DNA of 64,000 nt from an uncultured Kiritimatiellota bacterium (lineage in GTDB: Bacteria; Verrucomicrobiota; Kiritimatiellia; RFP12; UBA1067). The translations under genes and the position numbers were made by a program. The first letter of the stretch is position 1; every line of letters starts with the position of its first letter. The notes beneath the pieces are model-generated. The model was not told the origin of the DNA, did not search any database, and worked only from the letters and a program-made list of their open reading frames with translations. Location of the stretch: assembly GCA_934635385.1 (NCBI GenBank), contig CAKTZI010000001.1:1-64000 (forward strand). The letters run 5' to 3'. Shown piece after piece: positions 41,164-50,373 of the stretch.

Positions 41164-43428
41164 ATGGAAACGAACGATTGGACAGCGAATGCGAAAAAGG
41201 CGCGTCATCTGACGCGAATGGCACTTGGACTGGCGGCGGTTTGCGCCGCGTGCGGCGGGGCGTCGGCGGACACGTCGCTCAAGGTTGGCGCCTGGTCGGT
41301 GGACTTTGCGGCGGCAGAGGCGCGGCTGACGCTGGCCCACGCGGCGAGCGGGGCGCGCGTCGCGGGGCGGCTCGCGTTCACGGGTCCCGCACAGGTGACG
41401 GGTGCGGGCGTGGCGGCCGATCCGGCGCAGACGGCGGCCTGGCGCGTCACGGACGCGCGGGACGGCGTGACGGGGCGGCTCGCGCTGGTCGATCCGGCGG
41501 ACAACGTCCATGGCTACATCGCCTTTCAGCCGGACGGCGACCGCGTCTCGCTGCTCGTCTATCACCGCACGGCCTTCGCCTATGACGGCGAACTGCGCTT
41601 CGAGGCCGACGTGACGGCGCGCGGCGACGCGATTCCCTGTCGGCTCGCGCCCAAGGCGAATGACCGCGTCCTGTCGGTGAAGAGCGGCGCGGCGGTCTCG
41701 CGTGACGACGACGCGCTGTTTTCGCCGGCGGCGGACGAGGCGCTGACGTTTTCGTCCGGGCGGCTGTCGGCGACGGCGGATGGCGCGTGGCGGTTCGCTG
41801 CAACGCTGTCGATTGCCGACCCGACGCGCAACGCGCTGTCGTTTGCCGTCGTGCGCGACTACTACCGCAACCGCTGGGTGCCGTACTACCGTCCGCTCGA
41901 CCGGAGGCGCGCGCCGCACGCGCCGACCGGGTGGCTGAGCTGGAACACTTACTTCGACCAGGCCGGCTCGAAGGAGAACCTCGACGAGGCGCGATTCGCC
42001 GCGAAGTGGTTCAGGCCGTTCGGCATGGAGATCTGGAACATCGAGTCGTGGCAGGACAACTCCGACCGTCTGCCGGTGTCGAAGTTCCACAACATGAATC
42101 TCGAGACCTACGCGCGGCAGTTCCCGGAGGGCATGAAGTGGCTCGCGGACGAGATCCGCAAGCTCGGCTTCAGGCCGGGGCTGTGGATGGCGCCCTACGG
42201 CACGGGCAACGAGGCGTTCTACCGTGCGCACAAGGACTGGTTCCTGCATGACGCGGAGGGACGCCCGATCCGGTCGTGGAACGGCAAGTTCACGCTCGAC
42301 CCGACGGTGCCGGAGGCGCTCGGCCACCTGACGCGGATCTTCGACACGGCCTCGCATGACTGGGGCTACGAGTTCTTCAAGATCGACGGCATGTCCGGAC
42401 GCGGGCCGGGCTACTGCGCGCACCTGTACGAGCGGCCTGACGTCCGCGCCCGCTTCCGCGATCCGAGTTGTCCGAATCCGTTCGCGCGCACGGTCGCGGC
42501 GTTCCGCAAGGGCATCGGCGACGACCGGATCTTCCTCGCGTGCCAGGGCCATTTCACCGGGGCGGAGGCGGCCTACGCCGACGCGAGCCGCACGGGCGCC
42601 GACATCGTGCATCCGAACGAGCCGGTGAAGTGGGCGAACATCCTGCTGCAGGCCCGGTGCACGGTGAACCAGATCTTCGCGCACGGCATCGTCTTCTGGA
42701 GCGATCCCGACTGCATGCTCGTGAGCCAGGGGGCGCTGGCGCGCGAACAGGCGCAGGTCGAGGCGACAGTCGTCGCGCTGCCCGGCCAGCAGACGTTCGC
42801 CGGCGACAAGCTGGCCGAGCTGGCGCCCGACCGCGTGCGGCTCATCCAGCAGGCGCTGCCGGTCTGCGACACGCGTCCCGCGAAGCTTTATCCGCAGTTC
42901 GGGCACCTTCCCGTCTGGGATCTCCACGTGGCGCGTCCGTTCGGCGACTGGCACGTCGTCGCGCTCTTCAACTGGGGCGATGCCGAGGCGCGCGTGGGCG
43001 TGGACTGGGACGAGCTGGGCGAACCGGCGGATCGCCGCTTCCTCGGCTGGGAGTTCTGGGGCGGCACGTTCCTCGGCGCACGGACGGGGCGGCTGGAGCT
43101 GTCCGTGCCGGCGCGCAGCGTGCGGCTCGTCTCGCTGCGTCCCGACCGGGGGCGGCCGCAGGTTCTCACGACCGACCGCCACCTGACGCAGGGCGGCGTC
43201 GAGCTGAAGGACGAGCGGTGGGCGGGCCGGACGCTGACGGCGACCGTCCGCACGGTCGGCGGCTTTCCGCTGACGCTGCGCGTCGCCCTGCCGGCGGGTT
43301 TCGCCGTGCGGAAGGTCTCGGCAACCGGCGCGCAGGTCACGTCGGCGCTGGAGTCGGACGGCCGCGTGCTCGCCGTCACGCTTACCGGCGACGTCTCGGC
43401 GGATGTCCCGGTCACGGTCGAATTCTGA
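41164..43428 (+). CDS. Alpha-galactosidase-like glycoside hydrolase (GH36/GH27 clan)
   Basis: A 754-residue exported enzyme. A basic, hydrophobic N-terminus (KKARHLTRMALGLAAVCAAC) acts as signal peptide, possibly with a lipobox. The N-terminal beta-sandwich is followed by the TIM barrel: PTGWLSWNTYFDQAG, FRPGLWMAPYG and YEFFKIDGM with the probable nucleophile Asp408, then DASRTGADIVHPNEP. A C-terminal beta-domain closes it. GH-D clan enzymes remove terminal alpha-galactose with retention. It follows two acetylesterases and precedes a sugar porter, fitting stepwise breakdown of an acetylated galactoside. The exact family number needs a profile search. Confidence 0.82.
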   Translation: METNDWTANAKKARHLTRMALGLAAVCAACGGASADTSLKVGAWSVDFAAAEARLTLAHAASGARVAGRLAFTGPAQVTGAGVAADPAQTAAWRVTDARDGVTGRLALVDPADNVHGYIAFQPDGDRVSLLVYHRTAFAYDGELRFEADVTARGDAIPCRLAPKANDRVLSVKSGAAVSRDDDALFSPAADEALTFSSGRLSATADGAWRFAATLSIADPTRNALSFAVVRDYYRNRWVPYYRPLDRRRAPHAPTGWLSWNTYFDQAGSKENLDEARFAAKWFRPFGMEIWNIESWQDNSDRLPVSKFHNMNLETYARQFPEGMKWLADEIRKLGFRPGLWMAPYGTGNEAFYRAHKDWFLHDAEGRPIRSWNGKFTLDPTVPEALGHLTRIFDTASHDWGYEFFKIDGMSGRGPGYCAHLYERPDVRARFRDPSCPNPFARTVAAFRKGIGDDRIFLACQGHFTGAEAAYADASRTGADIVHPNEPVKWANILLQARCTVNQIFAHGIVFWSDPDCMLVSQGALAREQAQVEATVVALPGQQTFAGDKLAELAPDRVRLIQQALPVCDTRPAKLYPQFGHLPVWDLHVARPFGDWHVVALFNWGDAEARVGVDWDELGEPADRRFLGWEFWGGTFLGARTGRLELSVPARSVRLVSLRPDRGRPQVLTTDRHLTQGGVELKDERWAGRTLTATVRTVGGFPLTLRVALPAGFAVRKVSATGAQVTSALESDGRVLAVTLTGDVSADVPVTVEF

Positions 43429-43444
43429 TTGAAGGGCGAAAGGC

Positions 43445-44803
43445 ATGAACAGGTCTCTTTTCTACATTGTCGTGGTCGCCGCGCTCGGCGGCTTCCTCTT
43501 CGGCTTCGACTCCGGCGTCATCTCCGGCGCGGAGAAGGCGATTCAGGACGAGTTCGCGCTCACGCCGTTCTGGCATGGGTTCATCATTTCGGGTGCGCTG
43601 ATCGGCACGGTCATCGGCGTCTTCACGGCGGGGCGACCCTCCGACCGCTGGGGACGCAAGCCGACGCTGTGGCTGATGGGTACGCTCTTCCTGGTCTCGG
43701 CCGTCGGCTGTGCGTTCACGCCGTTCGACAAGACGTGGGGGCCGCACCTCCTCGGCTGGTTCCGCTTCATCGGCGGCCTCGCGATCGGCGGCGTCTCCGT
43801 CGTCGTGCCGCTCTATCTCGTCGAGGTCTCGCCGGGCAAGTACCGCGGACGGCTGGTGGCGATGAACCAGTTCAACATCGTCTTCGGCATCCTGATCTCG
43901 TATGTCTCGAACTACCTGATCGCGCGCTTTCTGCCGGACGTCGACCCGAAGATCGTCTGGCGCGTGATGCTGGGCGCCGAGTGCCTGCCGATCTTCCTGT
44001 TCATGGGGCTTCTCGGCACGATCCCCGAATCGCCGCGCTGGCTTGTGCGTGCGGGACGTGCGGATGCGGCGCGTAGCGTGCTGGAGCGCATCGGCTACCC
44101 GGAGGTCGCACGGACGCTGGACGAGATCCGCGCGTCGCTCGCGGCGGCGGTCGGCGGCGGCGACGTGCCGCTCTTCCAGCGGCGCTACTTCAAGCCGATC
44201 CTGCTCGCGTTCCTGATCGCGTTCTTCAACCAGGTCTCGGGCATCAACGCGATCAACTACTACGCGCCGCGCATCTTCCAGCTGATCTTCGGCGAGGGCT
44301 CGGCGAACGCCGCGCTCGTCGGCACGATCGGCGTCGGCTGCGTGAACCTGACGTTCACGATGCTGGCGTTCCTCCTGATCGACCGCTTCGGACGGCGCGC
44401 GCTGATCATCGGCGGCTCGGCGCTGATGATCGCGATGCACGCGCTCGTCGCGTGGCAGCTCGCCCGGCCGCAGCCGAACGCGGCGATCGCCGTCGCGGGC
44501 ATCCTCGGCTTCATCGCGTTCTTCGCCGTCTCGTCGGGCGCCGTCATCTGGGTCTACATCTCGGAGGTCTTTCCGAACGTCGTGCGCGCGAAGGGACAGG
44601 CCCTCGGCTGCTTCACCCACTGGTTCATGTGCACCGTCATCTCCTGGGCCTTCCCCGTGGTGGCGGAACGCGCGGGGACGTGGGCGTTCGCGTTCTTCGC
44701 CTTCATGATGGCGCTCCAGCTCGTCTGGGCGGTCTTCTTCATGCCCGAGACGAAGGGCGGCACGATCGAGGACATCGAAGCGCGGCTGGGGATTGGGAGA
44801 TAG
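43445..44803 (+). CDS. MFS sugar porter
   Basis: A 452-residue transporter with twelve membrane segments and sugar-porter signatures: GGFLFGFDSGVISGA at the N-terminus, DRWGRKPTL between helices 2 and 3, PESPRWLVRAGR at the end of the first half, NQVSGINAINYYAP in helix 7, DRFGRRALI and PETKGGTIEDIE at the C-terminus. These fit H+-coupled hexose/pentose uptake (XylE/AraE type). It sits 16 nt after the GH36 gene in the same operon, so it should import the released sugar, probably galactose or a related hexose (inference). Confidence 0.92.
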   Translation: MNRSLFYIVVVAALGGFLFGFDSGVISGAEKAIQDEFALTPFWHGFIISGALIGTVIGVFTAGRPSDRWGRKPTLWLMGTLFLVSAVGCAFTPFDKTWGPHLLGWFRFIGGLAIGGVSVVVPLYLVEVSPGKYRGRLVAMNQFNIVFGILISYVSNYLIARFLPDVDPKIVWRVMLGAECLPIFLFMGLLGTIPESPRWLVRAGRADAARSVLERIGYPEVARTLDEIRASLAAAVGGGDVPLFQRRYFKPILLAFLIAFFNQVSGINAINYYAPRIFQLIFGEGSANAALVGTIGVGCVNLTFTMLAFLLIDRFGRRALIIGGSALMIAMHALVAWQLARPQPNAAIAVAGILGFIAFFAVSSGAVIWVYISEVFPNVVRAKGQALGCFTHWFMCTVISWAFPVVAERAGTWAFAFFAFMMALQLVWAVFFMPETKGGTIEDIEARLGIGR

Positions 44804-44804
44804 G

Positions 44805-44970
44805 TTAAACTCCGATGATTGTTGCTCTCGCTACCGCTCCGCAGACTCGTGCAGGCTTCGCAGAAGCCAGTCCCCAAACAATCGTTTCCCAGGCCGTTTT
44901 GGGGGAATTGGCTGCCTTTCGGCGACCTATTCTGCGGAGCGGTAGCGAGAGCCCTACGGATCGGAGTTAA
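44805..44970. mobile_element. MITE-like element with long terminal inverted repeats
   Basis: 166 bp bounded by TTAAACTCCGAT and ATCGGAGTTAA, with a second perfect 22-base inverted pair (GCTCTCGCTACCGCTCCGCAGA 44824-44845 region and its complement 44931-44952). TTAA occurs at both ends and could be the target duplication. No gene inside. It separates the sugar porter from the glycyl radical enzyme. Confidence 0.65.
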
Positions 44971-44999
44971 ATTCTTGACAAGGCAAGAGGTTAAAACAA

Positions 45000-47045
45000 A
45001 TGACAGAACGAATCAAATCACTGCTGGATCGGACTTTTGACAAGGAGCAGGCGAAGTTCCGCCGCGACGTCGACTGGAAGCCGCTGCTCGACAGGTTCAT
45101 CGCCGAGAAGATCGACGACGAGACTCGCGCGCGGATGGGCCTGGAGGCGATGCTCGCCGCCGAACGTCCCGCGTTCATGGAGGGCGAGCGGCTGCACTTC
45201 CTGCGGACGGTGCGGCAGATTCCCGACCTCCATTCGGACGCGGAAATGGACGCGCGTCGTGCGGCGGGCACGGCTTTCGGCGAGAAGGGCGTCGTCTTCA
45301 ACCTGACGGCGGACTTTGCGCCGACGATCCGTGACGGCCTCGATGCGCGTCTCGCCGAGCTGACGACGCGCCTGTCGCGCGCCCGTGCCGAGCAAGACGA
45401 CGAGGGCGTCAGCTTCCTCTTGAACGCGATCCTGTCCGTCAAGGCCGTCCTCGGTCTCGTCGACCGCTACCTCCAAACCTCCCAAACCTCTCTTCTCTCC
45501 GCCGTCCACACGGGCGCGAAGACGTTCCCGGAGGCGTTGCAGGTCTTGCGCGTCCTGCACTACGCGCTGTGGTGCGAAGGCGAGTACCACTGCGGTCTCG
45601 GCCGCATCGACCAGTATCTCTTCCCCTACTACGACGCCGACATTCGGGAGGGGCGTCTCACGGACGACGAGGCGCTGGAGTGGATGGAGGAGTTCTTCAT
45701 CGCCTGCAACCGCGACAGCGACCTCTACATCGGCGTCCAGCAGGGCGACAACGGGCAGTCCGTCATGCTGGGCGGCGTGACGCGCGAGGGGAAGCCCGCG
45801 TTCAATGCGCTCTCGCGCCTCTGCCTGAAGGCGTGCGGCGAGCTGAAGCTCGTCGATCCGAAGATCAACCTGCGCGTCGACAGGACGACCCCGCTCGACG
45901 TCTACAAGGCCGGCACGGAACTGACGGCGAAGGGGCTTGGCTTCCCGCAGTACGCGAACGACGACGTCGTCATTCCCGCGCTCGTGCGCTGGGGCTACGA
46001 CCTCGAAGACGCGCGCGACTATTCCGTCGCCGCCTGCTGGGAGTTCCTGATTCCCGGCTGCGGCATGGACATCAACAACATCGACGCCGTGTCGTTTGTC
46101 GGCTGCCTGGACGCGGCGTTGCGGACGGCTTCGGGCGCGGCGACCTACGAAGCCGTCGAACGTGCGTTCTTCGACGAGATCCGGCGCCGGGCGGATGCGC
46201 TCGTCGCGAAGTACCGTCACGTCGAGATCCTGCCTGGGCCGTTCGTCTCCGTTCTCTCGGTCGGCTGCATCGACCGGGCGCGCGACATCTGCCGGGGCGC
46301 GAAATACAACAACTTCGGCATCCACGGCACGGGCATCGCCGTCGCCGTCGATTCGCTCGCGTCCGTGCGGGCGCTCGTCTTCGAGCAGAGGCTCGTGACG
46401 CTGTCCGAGCTCGTGACGCTGCTCGACACCGACTTCGCGGGACGTCCCGACGTCCGCGCGGCGGCGCAGGCGGCGCCGAAGATGGGGAACGCCGATCCGC
46501 GCGTCGACGAGATCGCGAAGCGGCTCCTCGCCTTCTGGGGGCGCGTTTTCGACGGCCGGCGAAACGACCGGGGCGGCGTCTTCCGTCCGGGCACAGGCTC
46601 GGCCATGTACTACATCTGGCATGCGCGTGAAGTCCCCGCGAGCGCCGACGGACGCCTGAAGGGGCAGCCGCTATCGGCCAACTACGCGCCGTCGCTCGAT
46701 GCGCCCGTGAAAGGGCCAGTCTCGGTCGTCCGCTCGTTCACGGAGCCGGATCTCGTGCCGGTCTGCAACGGCGGGCCGCTCACGCTGGAGATCCATGACT
46801 CGGCCTTTGCGCAGGCGGACGGCGTGGAGAAGGTCGCGCAGTTCGTGAAGTTCTTCGTCGCGCGCGGCGGCCACCAGATGCAGATCAACACGATCAACCG
46901 CGAGACGCTGCTGGACGCGCAGGCGCATCCCGAGCGGCATCGTCACCTGATCGTGCGCGTGTGGGGCTGGTCGGGCTACTTCGTCGAGCTCGACCGCGAG
47001 TATCAGGACCAGATCATCCGCCGCGTCGAGCTGGCCGCCTCATGA
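45000..47045 (+). CDS. Glycyl radical enzyme (pyruvate formate-lyase superfamily), substrate unknown
   Basis: A 681-residue enzyme, shorter than typical PFL (~760). NGQSVMLGGVTREG and KGLGFPQYANDDVVI are PFL-family signatures. ACWEF carries the probable active Cys346 with Glu348, the Cys-x-Glu arrangement of glycyl radical dehydratases and lyases. The C-terminal loop RVWGWSGYF holds the probable radical Gly656 (usual motif RVxGYS). The sequence does not match PFL (no Cys-Cys pair), so a dehydratase or C-C/C-N/C-S lyase is likely. A short insertion LQTSQTSLL (about 158-166) is coded by CCAAACC-type repeats. It is coupled to its activase by ATGA. Confidence 0.88.
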   Translation: MTERIKSLLDRTFDKEQAKFRRDVDWKPLLDRFIAEKIDDETRARMGLEAMLAAERPAFMEGERLHFLRTVRQIPDLHSDAEMDARRAAGTAFGEKGVVFNLTADFAPTIRDGLDARLAELTTRLSRARAEQDDEGVSFLLNAILSVKAVLGLVDRYLQTSQTSLLSAVHTGAKTFPEALQVLRVLHYALWCEGEYHCGLGRIDQYLFPYYDADIREGRLTDDEALEWMEEFFIACNRDSDLYIGVQQGDNGQSVMLGGVTREGKPAFNALSRLCLKACGELKLVDPKINLRVDRTTPLDVYKAGTELTAKGLGFPQYANDDVVIPALVRWGYDLEDARDYSVAACWEFLIPGCGMDINNIDAVSFVGCLDAALRTASGAATYEAVERAFFDEIRRRADALVAKYRHVEILPGPFVSVLSVGCIDRARDICRGAKYNNFGIHGTGIAVAVDSLASVRALVFEQRLVTLSELVTLLDTDFAGRPDVRAAAQAAPKMGNADPRVDEIAKRLLAFWGRVFDGRRNDRGGVFRPGTGSAMYYIWHAREVPASADGRLKGQPLSANYAPSLDAPVKGPVSVVRSFTEPDLVPVCNGGPLTLEIHDSAFAQADGVEKVAQFVKFFVARGGHQMQINTINRETLLDAQAHPERHRHLIVRVWGWSGYFVELDREYQDQIIRRVELAAS

Positions 47046-47728
47046 CGGGGCGCGTCTTCGAGATCCGCGAGTTCACCCTGCAGGACGGGCCGGGCGTCCG
47101 CACGACCGTCTTCTTCAAGGGCTGTCCCCTGCGGTGCGCGTGGTGCCACAACCCGGAGGGACAGTCCTTCGCGCAGGAGACGCTGGCGCGCCGCGACGGC
47201 ACGGCGGTCGCCTGCGGCGCAGACTGGACGCCCGACGCGCTCGCGGCGGAGCTGCTGAAGAACGCCGACATCATGGTGCAGTCCGGCGGCGGCGTCACCT
47301 TCTCCGGCGGCGAGCCGCTGGCGCAGGCGGACTTCCTGCTCGCGCTGATCGATGCGCTGCGGGCGCGACCGGACGCGGCGGGCGTGGGGCTGGCGCTGGA
47401 GACGAGCGGCTACTGCCCGCCCGCGACCTACCGCCGCGTCGTCTCGCGGCTCGATTTCGTCTATCAGGACTTGAAGCTGCACGATGCGGCGGCCTTTGCG
47501 AAGTGGTGCGGCGGCGATCTGGGCGTCGTGCGGGAGAACGTCGGCTGGCTCAAGGCGTCGGGCGTCCGTCACGTCTTTCGCGTCCCCTGCATTCCGGGCG
47601 TGAACGACACGGAGGACGACCGCGCGGCGTTCCGCGCATGGGCGCAGCCGTCGCCCGTCGAGTTCCTGCCGTACAACCCGGCGGCCGGCGCGAAGTATCC
47701 GCTGCTTGGCCGCCGCTACGCCCTGTGA
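47042..47728 (+). CDS. Glycyl radical enzyme activase (radical SAM)
   Basis: A 228-residue radical SAM enzyme. KGCPLRCAWCHNPEG gives the CX3CX2C motif (Cys28, Cys32, Cys35); VTFSGGEPLAQADF is the GGEP region. There is no eight-Cys ferredoxin insert, so it is of the short, PFL-activase type rather than the CutD/HpdA type. It would abstract a hydrogen from Gly656 of the neighbouring enzyme. ATG 47042 lies in the ATGA overlap with the enzyme gene. Confidence 0.9.
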   Translation: MTGRVFEIREFTLQDGPGVRTTVFFKGCPLRCAWCHNPEGQSFAQETLARRDGTAVACGADWTPDALAAELLKNADIMVQSGGGVTFSGGEPLAQADFLLALIDALRARPDAAGVGLALETSGYCPPATYRRVVSRLDFVYQDLKLHDAAAFAKWCGGDLGVVRENVGWLKASGVRHVFRVPCIPGVNDTEDDRAAFRAWAQPSPVEFLPYNPAAGAKYPLLGRRYAL

Positions 47729-47760
47729 CGTCAACGCAAGGGCCGGGGGGGCAGGCCCCA

Positions 47761-47790
47761 TTGACAGGCGGGGGCAAAATATGATAAAGT
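47761..47790 (+). promoter_or_regulatory. Promoter of the LplT/acyltransferase gene
   Basis: TTGACA (47761-47766), 18-bp spacer, TGA-preceded TAAAGT (47785-47790). AGGAGA lies before ATG 47826. Confidence 0.5.
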
Positions 47791-47825
47791 AATCGCGTGA
47801 TTACGATAAATAGGAGAATCGCACG

Positions 47826-49700
47826 ATGAAAAGATCATTCGTTCCGCTGTTTGCGACAAACTTCTTCGGGGTCGTCAACGACAACTTCCTGAAGACATTG
47901 GCGAGCTTCACCGTCATCGGCTGGCTCGCGGACGAGCGGCTGCAGTCCGTCTTCATGGGGACGGTCGCCGCTGCGCTCGTCGTGCCGTACGTCGTCTGCT
48001 CGCCGCTCGCGGACCGCCTGACCGCGCTGTTCCCGAAGGTGCGGATCTTTCGCCTCGCGAAGTGGGCCGAGCTACCGATCGTCGCGCTCGCCGTCGCCGG
48101 GTTCGCGCTGGAGTCCGCCGCGCTCGTCGTCGCGGCAGTGCTTCTGATGGGGCTTCAGAGCTCGCTCTACTCGCCCGCGAAGTACGCGCTCGTCCGCGAC
48201 GTCGGCGGCGCGTCGCGCATTTCCGTCGGCATGGGCGGCATGGAGGGCGTGACGTTCGCCGCCGTCCTCGCCGGCACGATCGCCGAGTCGTTCGCGGCGG
48301 ACTGCGCGCCCGCGTGGGTTCAGGCCGCCTGCCTCGTCGGCTTTGCCGCCGTCGGGCTCGTGCTGAGCTACACGATCCGTGCGGACGAGGAGCCGAACCG
48401 GGCGATTCACGCGATCAACCCCGTGCGCTACCTGTCGCGCGCGTACCGCTTGGCGCGGCGCTATCCGGGGCTCAACGCCGTGATCGTCACGCTGTCGGTC
48501 TTCTGGTGGGCGGCGGCCATGCTCCAGATGGGCCTCCTCGTCTACGGCAAGCAGGTGATGGGCCTCGACTCGACGCGGACGGGCGCGATGCTCTGCGCGG
48601 CGGCGGTCGGCATCGTGGCCGGACAGGTCGTCGCGGGCTTCGTCGACCGGCGCCGCTTCCTGCTTGCGGCGACGCCACTTTTTGGCCTCGTCGCCGCCGC
48701 GCTGTTGGCGGTGCTCTTCTTCGTGCCGTTGGGGCCTGTCCCCTTCGCGGCGACGCTGGCCGTCCTCGCATTTGATCTCGGCTTCTTCAAGCTGCCGTTC
48801 GACGCGGAGATCCAGAAGGTCGTGAAGGGGCCGCGCCTCAACACGATGCTCGCCTACTTCAACCAGGTGTCCTTCCTCTTCATGATGCTGTCCTCGCTCT
48901 GCTACATCGCCGTGAACGCGCTGTTCGGGCCGCGCGCGTTCCTCCTGCTGCTCGCGGCCGTGCTGGCGGTCGTGCCGCTCGCCTTCGTCTTTAGCTACCG
49001 CACGGTTCTCTGCCGCGTCGGCAAGTGGGTGTTCGCGCGCCGCTATGCGGTGTCCGCCGAGGGGCTGGAGTCGCTTCCGACAGACGCGCCGCTACTCTTC
49101 CTGCCGAACCATCCGGCGATGGTCGACCCGATGCTCGTCGGCGCGGAGCTGTGGCGTCTGCCCGTGAAGCCGCTGGCGGACGAGCTGTTCCTGGATCGCG
49201 GCGGCGTTTCCGCGAAGGTGCTGAAGACGCTCGGCTGCGTGAGGGTGCCGGACCTGCGCAGGCACCGCAGCGCGGCGGGCGCGAAGATCGCGCGCGGCCT
49301 CCAGGATGTCGTGACGGACGCGCTCGCGAAGGGCGACGACATCATCTTCTATCCGTCGGGCCACATCTGGACGGAGCCGCGCGAGGAGATCGGCTCGCGC
49401 CAGCTCGCCTACAACGTCTGCCGGGCGCTGCCGCCGAACGCGCGTGTCATCGCCGTGCGCACGACGGGGCTCTGGGGGTCGATCTGGAGCCGGAAGGGAC
49501 GCACGGCCTCGCCGTCGTTCGGCCCGATGCTCGTCCGTTCGGTCCTGCTGTGGCTGTTCGTCGCGCCGTTCCGTCCGCGCCGCCCGGTGCGGATGCGGTT
49601 CGAGGACATGACGGATCGCGTGCGGGCGTGGGCGGCGGAGCTGCCGCGCCTCGACTTCAACCGCCGGCTGGAGGCGTGGTACAATGAAGGTCTCGCGTAA
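47826..49700 (+). CDS. LplT-like transporter fused to a 1-acylglycerol-3-phosphate acyltransferase domain
   Basis: A 624-residue protein. The first ~400 residues are an MFS-type transporter of the LplT family (ATNFFGVVNDNFLKTLASF at the start, LQSSLYSPAKYALVRDV). The last ~200 residues are a PlsC/LPLAT domain with FLPNHPAMVDPML (the HX4D catalytic motif) and IIFYPSGHIW. The fusion resembles the first two modules of LplT-Aas proteins, which flip lysophospholipids inward and re-acylate them. The acyl-ACP synthetase module of full-length Aas is missing here. It overlaps the TetR gene by 17 nt. Confidence 0.88.
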   Translation: MKRSFVPLFATNFFGVVNDNFLKTLASFTVIGWLADERLQSVFMGTVAAALVVPYVVCSPLADRLTALFPKVRIFRLAKWAELPIVALAVAGFALESAALVVAAVLLMGLQSSLYSPAKYALVRDVGGASRISVGMGGMEGVTFAAVLAGTIAESFAADCAPAWVQAACLVGFAAVGLVLSYTIRADEEPNRAIHAINPVRYLSRAYRLARRYPGLNAVIVTLSVFWWAAAMLQMGLLVYGKQVMGLDSTRTGAMLCAAAVGIVAGQVVAGFVDRRRFLLAATPLFGLVAAALLAVLFFVPLGPVPFAATLAVLAFDLGFFKLPFDAEIQKVVKGPRLNTMLAYFNQVSFLFMMLSSLCYIAVNALFGPRAFLLLLAAVLAVVPLAFVFSYRTVLCRVGKWVFARRYAVSAEGLESLPTDAPLLFLPNHPAMVDPMLVGAELWRLPVKPLADELFLDRGGVSAKVLKTLGCVRVPDLRRHRSAAGAKIARGLQDVVTDALAKGDDIIFYPSGHIWTEPREEIGSRQLAYNVCRALPPNARVIAVRTTGLWGSIWSRKGRTASPSFGPMLVRSVLLWLFVAPFRPRRPVRMRFEDMTDRVRAWAAELPRLDFNRRLEAWYNEGLA

Positions 49701-50364
49701 GCGGCGCGTACGCGCGGATGGCGCGGCGACGCGCGAGGCGATTCTCGAAGCGGCGGCGGACGAGTTCGCGGACAAGGGCTACGAGCTGGCGTCGGTGCGG
49801 ACGATCTGCGCCAAGGCGGGCGTCAACGCGGCGCTGGCGAACCGCTACTTCGGCTCGAAGGCGGCGCTCTACCGCTTGACGGCGCAGCGCCTCTTCGGCG
49901 ACCTCGGCGCACCGCTCGCCGCGCTGGCGGACGGCGTGACGGACGCCGCGAGCTGGCGGGCGGCTGTTCGGACGTGGGTGGATGACTTCCTCTTCATGAC
50001 GCTGCCGACGAAAAGGGAGCAGAAGCGCTGCGCGGCCCTGTTCCGGCATGAGGTGACGCGCCCGACCGCGTTCCACGCCGAATTCACGACGGCGTTCGGC
50101 AAGCCCGTCTACGAGTCGCTGCGGCGGCTCGTCGCGATGGCGACGGCGGACGAGGCGGAGCAGGATCTCTGGCTGTCGTCCATCTGGGCGCAGGTCAGCG
50201 TCTACGCGCTCGCCGACCGCTCGTGGCGCGCGGCGTTTCGTCCGAAAGGCGTGTCGGACGCCGTCTGGGCCGCGCGTGTCCGCGACCACATCTGCAACAT
50301 CGTCTTCAGCTCGCTCACGTACAACCGAGGTCATTGCGCACCTGGAGCGCCGAATCTGCTATAA
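49684..50364 (+). CDS. TetR-family transcription regulator
   Basis: A 226-residue protein with an N-terminal TetR DNA-binding domain (ATREAILEAAADEFADKGYE, then VRTICAKAGVNAALANRYFG and SKAALYR) and a helical ligand domain with KREQKRCAALFRHEVTRPTA, similar to DUF1956/CerR-type regulators. Overlap with the LplT-acyltransferase gene suggests that it controls that gene, perhaps in response to membrane lipids. Its stop codon lies inside the -10 box of the HydE promoter. Confidence 0.88.
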   Translation: MKVSRKRRVRADGAATREAILEAAADEFADKGYELASVRTICAKAGVNAALANRYFGSKAALYRLTAQRLFGDLGAPLAALADGVTDAASWRAAVRTWVDDFLFMTLPTKREQKRCAALFRHEVTRPTAFHAEFTTAFGKPVYESLRRLVAMATADEAEQDLWLSSIWAQVSVYALADRSWRAAFRPKGVSDAVWAARVRDHICNIVFSSLTYNRGHCAPGAPNLL

Positions 50365-50365
50365 T
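50360..50365 (+). promoter_or_regulatory. -10 box of the HydE gene (leaderless)
   Basis: TATAAT in CTGCTATAATGTCG, with TGC before the box. It overlaps the TAA of the TetR gene and ends eight bases before GTG 50374. Confidence 0.6.
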
Positions 50366-50373
50366 GTCGTCCC

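Noticed and set aside
40951..43446. 831-residue minus-strand open frame opposite the GH36 gene
   Set aside because: Composition is Arg/Ala/Val dominated as expected from antisense of high-GC DNA; the plus-strand GH36 motifs are unambiguous.
44824..44952. Rho-independent terminator for the sugar porter operon
   Set aside because: The arms are 22 bases and over 80 bases apart with outer TTAA-ended repeats and no T-run, so a mobile-element-like structure fits better, although it could still affect transcription.
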